5,379 nt of DNA from Verrucomicrobiota bacterium. Lineage in GTDB: Bacteria; Verrucomicrobiota; Verrucomicrobiia; Limisphaerales; UBA1096. A program made the position numbers and the translations under genes. The notes beneath the pieces were generated by a model that was not told the DNA's origin, searched no databases, and saw only the letters and a list, made by a program, of their open reading frames with translations. The stretch covers positions 1 through 5,379 of the forward strand of contig DQOE01000256.1 of the NCBI GenBank assembly GCA_015658765.1, written 5' to 3'. Positions 1 through 5,379 of the stretch are shown here, in pieces (position 1 is the first letter of the stretch; each line of letters starts with the position of its first letter).

Positions 1-2028
1 CATGCTTCGTCCGGCAAGACCATGCTTGGCGAATGCATGCTAGCCTGCTCCGGCAACATCAACCGGCTCGGCAGCGTGACCGAGGGCACCACGGCGTCGG
101 ACTACCATAAGGCCGAGCAGGAGAGACAGTTTTCCATCCACACATCGCTGCTGCATGCCGAGTGGCTGGAGAGCCGATTCAATATCATCGACACGCCAGG
201 CTATCTGGATTTCATCGCCGAGAGCCGCGCCGCGTTGAAGGTGTCCGATTTGGCGGTGGTGGTCGTCCACGCCACGCACGGCATCGAGATTGGCACCTCA
301 AAGGTGTGGGACTTCGCCGAAGAGTTCGGCCTGGCCAAGGTGGTGGTCGTCAACGGCATCGACGCCGAGAACGCGCAGTACGAGCCGATCCTCGAGGATT
401 TGAAAACCACGTTCGGCGCGCGATTCTTCCCGATCAATATTCCCATCAACCCCGGACCGGGCTACAATGAGATGTTGGATGTCATCCGCAAGGCCAAGCT
501 CACTTACAAGACAGACGGCAGCGGCAAATACGACGAAGCCAAGGCCGCCGGCGAGGAGGGCGAACAGGTGGATCAATTGCACACCGAGTTGATCGAGCTC
601 GTGGCCGAGTCGGACGACACGCTGCTGGAGAAATTTTTCGACGAGGGCATCACCGAGGAGGAACTCCGCGGCGGGCTTCACAAGGCGTTCCAATCCCGGA
701 CGTTCATCCCGGTGTTCTTCACTTCCAGCGAGACAAATGTCGGCGTGGCACGGCTGATGGATTTCATCTCCAAATACGCCTCCTCGCCGGATGACCACAT
801 GGAGACCGTTGCCCAGAACGTCGACGGCGAAGAGGTGACCATCAGCCTCGACGACAACGAGGCCGCCGCCTTTGTCTTCAAGACCATCAACGAGTCCCAC
901 ATCGGGGAGTTGTCCTTTGTCAAGGTGCTCTCCGGCACGCTCAAGTCCGGCGAGGACATCGTCAACGCCAACACCGACGAGCCCCAGCGACTGGGCCAAA
1001 TGTTCATCCTCAACGGCAAAAACCGCGACAAGGTGGAGCAGCTCAACGCCGGAGAGATCGGCGCGCTGGTCAAGCTGAAGAACACCCACACCGGCAACAC
1101 CCTCACCTCCCCCAAGCGCAAGGTCACCGTGCCACCCATCGAGTACCCAAACCCCAGCATCCACGAGGCGCTCAAGCCCAAGAACAAGGGCGATGAGGAC
1201 AAGATTGCCATCGGCCTCGCGGCGTTGCACGAGGAGGATCCGTCATTCCAATATCACGTCGACTCCGAGCTGCACCAGACCGTCATCTCCGGCCAGGGCG
1301 AGCTGCACTTGCAGGTGGCCATGGAGCGGATCAAGGAACGGTTCAGCATCGAGATCGAGTTGTCCGCACCCAAGATTCCCTTCCGCGAAACCATCCGGAA
1401 CAACGGCGAGGCGAAGTACCGTCACAAAAAACAGAGCGGCGGCGCCGGCCAGTTCGCCGAGGTGTGGTTGCGCATCGAGCCCGCGCAACGCGACCACGGG
1501 GTGGAGTTCACCCACTCCCTCGTCGGCCAGAACGTGGACCGCGTGTTCGTGCCCTCCGTGGAGAAAGGCGTCAACAGCGCCTGCACCGACGGCATCATCG
1601 CCGGCTACCGCGTGGTCGACGTGAAGATCGACTTTTACGACGGCAAAATGCACCCGGTGGACTCCAAGGACGTCGCCTTCCAAATCGCCGGCAGGCACGC
1701 CTTCCGTGAGGCAATCCAGTCCGCGCGACCCTGCATGCTTGAGCCCATCACCCAGATCGAGGTCAGCGTACCCGAGGAATTCATGGGCGCCGTCATGGGC
1801 GACCTCTCCAGCCGCCGCGGCAAAATCCTGGGCATGGACGCCGAGGGGGCGTTCCAAGTCGTCCGGGCCGAGGTGCCGCAGATGGAGCTGTACCACTATT
1901 CTACCAACCTACGCTCACTCACAGGCGGCCGCGGCCTGCATGCCGAGGAATTCAGCCACTACGAGTACATGCCCCACGAGCTCGAGAAAAAAGTGATCGC
2001 CCAAAGCCAGGCCAAGGACGAGGATTAG
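1..2028 (+). CDS. Elongation factor G-like GTPase (EF-G2 type, fusA family), 5' partial
   Basis: Translational GTPase of the EF-G family; 675 codons are present and the true start lies upstream. The frame opens with HASSGKT, the end of the P-loop (G1), so probably only 10-20 residues are missing; the first in-frame ATG, at 22, lies after the P-loop and cannot be the start. Numbering from the first codon seen: G domain about 1-280, with G3 DTPGYLDF at 64-71; domain II about 288-377; domain III about 392-475, including GQGELHL; domain IV about 476-595, with QSGGAGQFA at 478-486 and the tip loop HPVDS near 551-555; domain V after that. DTPGY instead of DTPGH, and HPVDS, resemble the EF-G2/EF-G-like paralogues rather than canonical EF-G. 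Oddities: G4 reads NGID (118-121) instead of NKxD, G5 reads TSSE instead of GSA, and switch I has Ser where Thr is usual. Family EF-Gs drive ribosomal translocation or recycling; the role of this paralogue is unknown. Confidence 0.93.
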   Translation, partial: HASSGKTMLGECMLACSGNINRLGSVTEGTTASDYHKAEQERQFSIHTSLLHAEWLESRFNIIDTPGYLDFIAESRAALKVSDLAVVVVHATHGIEIGTSKVWDFAEEFGLAKVVVVNGIDAENAQYEPILEDLKTTFGARFFPINIPINPGPGYNEMLDVIRKAKLTYKTDGSGKYDEAKAAGEEGEQVDQLHTELIELVAESDDTLLEKFFDEGITEEELRGGLHKAFQSRTFIPVFFTSSETNVGVARLMDFISKYASSPDDHMETVAQNVDGEEVTISLDDNEAAAFVFKTINESHIGELSFVKVLSGTLKSGEDIVNANTDEPQRLGQMFILNGKNRDKVEQLNAGEIGALVKLKNTHTGNTLTSPKRKVTVPPIEYPNPSIHEALKPKNKGDEDKIAIGLAALHEEDPSFQYHVDSELHQTVISGQGELHLQVAMERIKERFSIEIELSAPKIPFRETIRNNGEAKYRHKKQSGGAGQFAEVWLRIEPAQRDHGVEFTHSLVGQNVDRVFVPSVEKGVNSACTDGIIAGYRVVDVKIDFYDGKMHPVDSKDVAFQIAGRHAFREAIQSARPCMLEPITQIEVSVPEEFMGAVMGDLSSRRGKILGMDAEGAFQVVRAEVPQMELYHYSTNLRSLTGGRGLHAEEFSHYEYMPHELEKKVIAQSQAKDED

Positions 2029-2032
2029 CCGA

Positions 2033-2869
2033 TCAATGCACCAGCATGTCGGAGAGGGAGGATTTGAATTTGCGGTGGCAGAGGGCGAAGAGGACGGCGG
2101 TCGGGATCACTGCGAAGGTTGACGCCGCCATCTGCACGCCCTGCGGCGTTCGCTGGCTGACGTCGTAGAGCTTGGCCAAGGCCAGCGGCAGGGTCTGCTT
2201 GGTTTCAGTCGTGAGTACCAGCATCGGGACAAGGTGCTCGTGCCAGGCGAGGATGAAATGGATCATCCCGTAACTGAGCAGCGCCGGCCACACCAGTGGC
2301 AGCACGGTCAAAAACACCCGCAACTCCGTCGCACCACAAATCCGCGCCGCCTGCAAATACTCTTCCGGCACTTGTCGAAAAACCTGCGTGAAATAAACCA
2401 CGCCAAGGCCGGTCACCACGCCGGGCAGCATCACGCCAAGTAGCGAGTCACTCAGGCCAAGCTCGTTCACCCACGAGAACAACGGCACGGCAAAAAGCTG
2501 CCGTGGCACGAGAATCAACGCCACGGCCAACACGAACAACAGACGCTTGCCGGAAAACGTAAACCGCGCGAAGGCGTACCCGGCCGTCGCCGACAAAGTC
2601 ACCGCACCAAGCGCCTGTCCAAGCGACACCACCAGCGAGTTGCCGAACACATCCCAAAACGGCACCCACTTGCCCTCGAGCAACTCGCCCACGTTTTGCC
2701 ACTCGTAATTCGCCGGAAAAAACGCCTTGGCCAACGGCTGGAAAAACTCGTTGTTTGTCTTAAACATCCCCAGCACCATCCACAGAAACGGCACCAGCAC
2801 CGCCAACAAAAACGGGCCGAGCAGCAACAGCGACAAAGCGCCACGCTGAGTTTTCCCCTGCGCACTCAT
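2033..2869 (-). CDS. Carbohydrate ABC transporter permease, MalG/UgpE type (CUT1)
   Basis: Inner-membrane channel subunit of a sugar importer, 278 residues, a normal length for the MalG branch. The first membrane segment is about residues 11-34, and further hydrophobic segments lie near 75-98, 109-130, 145-165, 187-208 and 248-265. The cytoplasmic EAA loop that docks the ATPase is at about 173-195 (QAARICGA, then LPL), with Gln replacing the usual first Glu. The start at 2869 is preferred over an upstream in-frame ATG at 2896: its ATG overlaps the stop of the preceding permease as ATGA, and GGAGG lies 8 bases before it. It is the last gene of the operon and should pair with the MalF-type permease. 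Its stop is 4 bases from the stop of the convergent EF-G-like gene. Family assignment is firm; the transported sugar is unknown. Confidence 0.93.
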   Translation of the reverse strand: MSAQGKTQRGALSLLLLGPFLLAVLVPFLWMVLGMFKTNNEFFQPLAKAFFPANYEWQNVGELLEGKWVPFWDVFGNSLVVSLGQALGAVTLSATAGYAFARFTFSGKRLLFVLAVALILVPRQLFAVPLFSWVNELGLSDSLLGVMLPGVVTGLGVVYFTQVFRQVPEEYLQAARICGATELRVFLTVLPLVWPALLSYGMIHFILAWHEHLVPMLVLTTETKQTLPLALAKLYDVSQRTPQGVQMAASTFAVIPTAVLFALCHRKFKSSLSDMLVH

Positions 2870-3750
2870 GCTGTTCGCCTCCGTAAAAACAGGCACCCTA
2901 AAAGCGCCAGCACCATCAGCGGCAACAGGCTAATGCTGATCGCCGACGCGCTGCCGTAGTCGAAGAATCGCGTTTTCAGAAAGACGTACGTGACCGTCAA
3001 CAGCCCCGCGTCCGCCGTGCCGCCGGAGCCGCCGAGCAGCACGTATGCGCCGGAAAAAAGCGAGAAGCCGTCAACCACCAGATACACCGCCACGAACAAC
3101 AGCACCGGACGAAGCTGCGGCAGTGTCACGTGCCAAAACTGCCTCCATCGGCTTCCGGTGGCCAAGCGTGCCGCCTCGTAGTACACGCGCGGGATGCCCT
3201 CCATCCCGGCCAGGATGAAAAACGTCATGAAGCCGGTCCAGCGCCAAACCGTCTGCAGCACCAAGCCGCTGAGAATGAAGTCCGGATCCTTCAACCAGTT
3301 GACCGGCTCAAAGCCAAGCGGCATCACAAACAGTTGGTTGAGCAGCCCGTTGCGGCCGTGGAACACCATCAAAAACAGCACCGCCAAAACCGACGGCGGC
3401 GTCAGTGCCGGCAGCAGCAACGCGAAGGTCAGCACGGGGCGGAGCCGCCGGAAGGTCGCGCGGAGCAGGTGCGCCAGCCAGAGCGCGAGCGGCACGATCA
3501 CGACGACCGACGCCAGCGTGTAAACGAAGCTGTTGCGAAGCGCGGTGACGTAGCGCTCGTCGTTGGCCAAAGCCTTGTAATGCGCGAAGCCGACGTATTC
3601 CGCCTGGCCAAGGCCGTTGGCGTGCAGGCTCATTTGCACACCGCCAACGAGCGGGATCACCCAGAAAAGCAGCAGGAAAAACAGGAACGGCAGCAGGAAA
3701 AAAAACGGCGTCCAGCGCGCCCCGGGAGTTCGCTGGTCGGCTGCGGGCAT
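2866..3750 (-). CDS. Carbohydrate ABC transporter permease, MalF/UgpA type (CUT1)
   Basis: Partner channel subunit of the importer, 294 residues, matching the short UgpA/LacF-like form without the large periplasmic insert of E. coli MalF. A very Phe/Leu-rich first membrane segment spans about residues 15-37. More segments lie near 73-96, 105-130, 160-182, 214-236 and 268-289. The EAA loop is well preserved at about 191-215 (YEAARLATG, then LPQLRP), and the C-terminal part carries the family-typical FFDYGSASAIS at 262-272. The start lies 13 bases after the stop of the binding-protein gene. Only a weak purine stretch (AAGAG) precedes it, so translation probably relies on coupling to the upstream gene. 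The stop codon overlaps the start of the MalG-type gene as ATGA, which supports a heteromeric pair made in equal amounts. Confidence 0.93.
   Translation of the reverse strand: MPAADQRTPGARWTPFFFLLPFLFFLLLFWVIPLVGGVQMSLHANGLGQAEYVGFAHYKALANDERYVTALRNSFVYTLASVVVIVPLALWLAHLLRATFRRLRPVLTFALLLPALTPPSVLAVLFLMVFHGRNGLLNQLFVMPLGFEPVNWLKDPDFILSGLVLQTVWRWTGFMTFFILAGMEGIPRVYYEAARLATGSRWRQFWHVTLPQLRPVLLFVAVYLVVDGFSLFSGAYVLLGGSGGTADAGLLTVTYVFLKTRFFDYGSASAISISLLPLMVLALLGCLFLRRRTA
2878..2882 (-). promoter_or_regulatory. Shine-Dalgarno site deciding the MalG-type permease start
   Basis: On the minus strand GGAGG is followed by an 8-base spacer and the ATG at 2869. It lies inside the 3' end of the MalF-type permease gene. 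Together with the ATGA overlap it argues for the start at 2869 rather than the ATG at 2896, and for translational coupling of the two permeases. It is the best ribosome-binding site seen in the operon. Confidence 0.75.
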
Positions 3751-3763
3751 GAGTGCTCTTGGC

Positions 3764-5041
3764 TTACAGGCCCGGCTCGGCCGCCTCGAGCATGGTCTTC
3801 ATTTTGTCAAGCACCTCGGCCGGCTTGAGCTCGCCGTAGATGAGCGACGTGAAAAAAGTTTCCTGAAACAGGAACACCGCCTTGGCGCGGTTCGGGTGGC
3901 TGACGACCTCCGGCACTTCCGGCGCGAGGCGCACCAGCAGCTCGCCGAATTTCTGGTTGCTGAAGAACTCGTTCGGCTGCAGCAGCCGCTCGTCCTTCCA
4001 CGCCGGCCGGTACGCCGGGAAGCTGTTACCGTCGAGGAACCGGCGTGCGTTCGACTCCTTGTCCGTGATGACAAACTCGATGAACTTCCACGCTGCGTCC
4101 TGCTGTTTGCTGGCCTTGTTGATCAACAGGCCCTGCCCGGCGAAGGTCGAGGTGCGGCGGCTCAGCCGGCCGTCCGGCAGCTTCCACGCCGGCAACGGCA
4201 TCGCGCCCCACTTGCCTTTGAGGTCGGGCGTGAACTGCTGCAACATGTCCAGCCCGTACCAGTCGGCGCCGACCACCGTCAACACCTCGCCGTACTGGAT
4301 GGCGCTGTTGAAAAACAGCGGATCAAAAATCGACGCGCGCTCCGGCACCATGCCGACGCGGGACTCCATCTGTTTTTGCATCCAGCCCAGCACCTCGATC
4401 GCCGCCTCGCGGTCGGGGAACACCGAGCCGTCCCGACCGAACAAGTCACTGTCGCGCTGCCGCAGCAGGATGCCGAGGTACGTCGGGTCGAGCGCGATCA
4501 TCGACTTGCCGTGATCCTCCACGACCGTCTTGCCGGCGGCGACAAACTTGTCCCACGTCGTCAACGTCGCCGGGTCGATGCCCAGTTCCTTGAAAAGATC
4601 GGCGCGGTAATAGAGCACCATCGCGCTGAGAGACTGCGGGATGCCGTACGTCTTGCCCTTGTAGGCGAACAAACTTTGGCGGCTCTTGGCGATGTCCTTG
4701 TCGAGCTTGGCTTTCTTGATGCGGGCGTTGAGATCGGCGAACGGTACCTCACCGCCGAGGAACGCCCCGAACAGCACCTCGTCGAGCTGCACCACGTCCG
4801 GCGGGTTGATGCCGGTCTTGATCGACACCGCCAGTTTCTCCGGCATCTCGCGGAACCCGAACGACTGCACCTTCGCCTCGAACGCCTTGTCCACCTTCGC
4901 CTTGTACAGCTCGACCATACTCTCGTAATAGAGCTGGTCCTGAAAGGAACTGATCCAAATATCCAGCGGCTTGGCCTGCACCGTCCCTGCAAGCACCAGG
5001 CCAAGCACAACCAAACCTGCAAATGTGTGTCGAAGTTTCAT
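3764..5041 (-). CDS. Periplasmic sugar-binding protein of an ABC importer (family 1 extracellular solute-binding protein)
   Basis: Substrate-capture subunit, 425 residues, typical for CUT1 binding proteins. The N-terminus is a signal peptide: positive KLRH, hydrophobic residues 7-19, and a likely signal peptidase I site after VQA (A23). No lipobox cysteine is present, so the mature protein should be free in a periplasm, pointing to a Gram-negative-type envelope. Family landmarks are PPDVVQLDE (80-88), YKGKTYGIPQSLSAMVLYYR (127-146), WGAMPLPAW (278-286) and AGQGLLINKASKQQDAAWKF (301-320), the usual second-lobe signature. It is the first gene of the operon and is followed 13 bases later by the MalF-type permease. 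No good Shine-Dalgarno sequence precedes the ATG; the upstream bases are ACTTAACAA. A candidate promoter and operator-like palindromes lie upstream. The ligand cannot be named from the sequence; oligosaccharides, arabinosides and glycerol-phosphate are all handled by relatives. Confidence 0.93.
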   Translation of the reverse strand: MKLRHTFAGLVVLGLVLAGTVQAKPLDIWISSFQDQLYYESMVELYKAKVDKAFEAKVQSFGFREMPEKLAVSIKTGINPPDVVQLDEVLFGAFLGGEVPFADLNARIKKAKLDKDIAKSRQSLFAYKGKTYGIPQSLSAMVLYYRADLFKELGIDPATLTTWDKFVAAGKTVVEDHGKSMIALDPTYLGILLRQRDSDLFGRDGSVFPDREAAIEVLGWMQKQMESRVGMVPERASIFDPLFFNSAIQYGEVLTVVGADWYGLDMLQQFTPDLKGKWGAMPLPAWKLPDGRLSRRTSTFAGQGLLINKASKQQDAAWKFIEFVITDKESNARRFLDGNSFPAYRPAWKDERLLQPNEFFSNQKFGELLVRLAPEVPEVVSHPNRAKAVFLFQETFFTSLIYGELKPAEVLDKMKTMLEAAEPGL

Positions 5042-5060
5042 TTGTTAAGTAACGGCGGGG

Positions 5061-5089
5061 AAAATCCACCGAACCCACGCCGGAGTCAA
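5061..5089 (-). promoter_or_regulatory. Candidate sigma70-type promoter of the sugar transporter operon
   Basis: On the minus strand TTGACT (5089-5084; five of six match TTGACA) is followed by a 17-base spacer and GATTTT (5066-5061; three of six match TATAAT). Transcription would start near 5054, giving a very short leader before the binding-protein ATG at 5041. The -35 and spacing are good and the -10 is poor, so this is a candidate only; a regulated promoter with a weak -10 would fit an inducible sugar transporter. Confidence 0.4.
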
Positions 5090-5123
5090 TGCCGGAGACG
5101 CCCTACGCGCCCCGACATTCAAA

Positions 5124-5135
5124 CCAAGCGCTTGG
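5124..5135. promoter_or_regulatory. Candidate operator, perfect palindrome with LacI-family-like core
   Basis: CCAAGCGCTTGG is a perfect 12-base palindrome centred on CG. The core AAGCGCTT resembles operators of LacI/GalR-family sugar regulators, which are typically even palindromes centred on CG. It lies about 83 bases upstream of the binding-protein ATG and about 35 bases upstream of the candidate -35 element, in the divergent region shared with the CotH-like gene. No regulator gene is present in the window, so the assignment rests on motif shape and location alone. Confidence 0.45.
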
Positions 5136-5144
5136 CCAAGCTTG
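5124..5144. repeat. Interlocked palindrome cluster (alternating CAAG/CTTG half-sites)
   Basis: Four half-sites alternate: CAAG (5125-5128), CTTG (5131-5134), CAAG (5137-5140) and CTTG (5141-5144). They make three overlapping perfect palindromes: CCAAGCGCTTGG (5124-5135), GCTTGGCCAAGC (5130-5141) and CAAGCTTG (5137-5144). Such an array could hold more than one protein dimer or allow alternative registers. It is not followed directly by a T run, so it does not look like a terminator. Confidence 0.6.
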
Positions 5145-5256
5145 ATCGGACATTTTTGGCTGTACTTTTTGTGAGCGGGGCGCAACAGTGCCGGCATTCC
5201 GATGAACCCGTGTGTGTGTCCGCATGCAAGTATCGTAGCTCGAAAGTGATCGATTC

Positions 5257-5379
5257 ATGATTAACACCCTAAGATTCATCGCCGTTGGCCTCGGCTTGGC
5301 CGCCGCCCTCCATGACGCACCCGCCAAGGAACTCAAGCTCGACGAGCTGTTTCCAAAGGATCGCCTGCTTGAAGTCAAG
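5257..5379 (+). CDS. Secreted protein, N-terminus only, possibly CotH-like; 3' partial
   Basis: Forty-one codons run to the window edge. The frame has a stop (TAG, 5236-5238) just upstream and no other start codon between, so the ATG at 5257 is well fixed. Residues 1-23 form a signal peptide (MINTLRF, then a Gly/Leu/Ala-rich core) with a probable signal peptidase I site after APA (A23). The mature part begins KELKLDELFPKDRLLEVK. This segment (xLFPxDRLLEV) resembles what I recall of the start of secreted CotH-kinase-family proteins in Planctomycetota and Verrucomicrobiota, but 18 mature residues are too few for a firm call. No kinase motif is visible because the rest lies outside the window. 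The gene is transcribed away from the sugar transporter across a 215-base gap and may share its control region. No strong ribosome-binding site is seen. That it is a real exported protein is likely; the CotH assignment is tentative. Confidence 0.6.
   Translation, partial: MINTLRFIAVGLGLAAALHDAPAKELKLDELFPKDRLLEVK

Larger units (their letters stand above)
5042..5256. other. Divergent intergenic region between the transporter operon and the CotH-like gene
   Basis: This 215-base gap holds the candidate transporter promoter, the palindrome cluster, a short (GT)5 run at 5210-5219, and two T5 runs near 5153-5170. I found no convincing promoter for the rightward gene. An 8-base inverted repeat (AATGCCGG at 5088-5095 and CCGGCATT at 5191-5198) flanks the palindromes but may be chance. 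No RNA gene or small reading frame with a credible start was seen. Confidence 0.6.

Noticed and set aside
298..1230. Open frame of 310 codons on the minus strand within the EF-G-like gene.
   Set aside because: The EF-G frame is unmistakable in this stretch (G4, G5 and domain II). The antisense product is a Val/Leu/Gly/Asp-rich shadow without a recognisable fold.
2122..2149. Inverted repeat ACGCCGC/GCGGCGT with a 14-base loop near the end of the MalG-type gene, considered as a terminator for the EF-G-like gene.
   Set aside because: It has no following T run, lies almost 100 bases past the stop inside conserved coding sequence, and short GC-rich inverted repeats are expected here by chance.
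2870..2896. Upstream start for the MalG-type permease at 2896, adding nine residues (MPVFTEANS).
   Set aside because: The ATG at 2869 has an ATGA overlap and a GGAGG at 8 bases. The longer start would overlap the upstream gene by 31 bases and would place that Shine-Dalgarno site inside the coding region.
5088..5198. Eight-base inverted repeat AATGCCGG ... CCGGCATT flanking the palindrome cluster.
   Set aside because: The arms are 95 bases apart and short, and one overlaps the candidate -35 element. This is too weak to claim as a mobile-element end or operator pair.
5210..5219. (GT)5 dinucleotide run, considered as a phase-variable repeat.
   Set aside because: Five units are too few for efficient slippage, and the run lies outside any coding frame or clear promoter spacer.
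3617..5260. Long open frame (547 codons) on the plus strand, opposite the solute-binding protein gene.
   Set aside because: It is antisense to a gene with clear family motifs and a signal peptide. Its translation is Arg/Leu/His/Glu-rich with no recognisable domain, as expected for a shadow frame in GC-rich DNA.

Overview
The window looks like GC-rich (by eye, around 60%) DNA from a Gram-negative-type bacterium, most plausibly from the Planctomycetota/Verrucomicrobiota group. This placement is inference. It rests on a divergent EF-G-like GTPase, a sugar-binding protein whose signal peptide has no lipobox, and the start of a secreted protein resembling the CotH-type proteins common in that group. 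There is no rRNA, tRNA, insertion sequence or CRISPR array to help with placement.

Layout, left to right. (1) Positions 1-2028 (+): a translational GTPase of the EF-G family, cut at its N-terminus by the window edge. It is closer to the EF-G2/EF-G-like paralogues than to housekeeping EF-G, and its guanine-recognition G4 motif is altered. (2) Positions 2033-5041 (-): a compact three-gene operon for a CUT1-type carbohydrate ABC importer. In transcription order it encodes a periplasmic solute-binding protein (5041 to 3764), a MalF/UgpA-type permease (3750 to 2866) and a MalG/UgpE-type permease (2869 to 2033). The permease genes overlap by an ATGA stop/start. The operon converges on the GTPase gene with only 4 bases between stop codons. 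(3) Positions 5042-5256: a 215-base divergent intergenic region with a candidate sigma70-type promoter for the transporter and an interlocked set of palindromes, one of which (CCAAGCGCTTGG) resembles a LacI-family operator. (4) Positions 5257-5379 (+): the first 41 codons of a secreted protein, tentatively CotH-like, cut by the right edge.

The binding protein would capture a sugar or related solute in the periplasm and deliver it to the two-permease channel. No ATPase gene is in the operon, so the energising MalK/MsmK-type subunit is probably encoded elsewhere and may be shared. The substrate cannot be read from the sequence. The GTPase and the transporter are probably only neighbours.

Overall this is a fairly ordinary chromosomal region and I found no new multi-gene system. 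The points most worth checking are the altered G4 motif of the EF-G-like protein and the palindromic control region between the transporter and the CotH-like gene.
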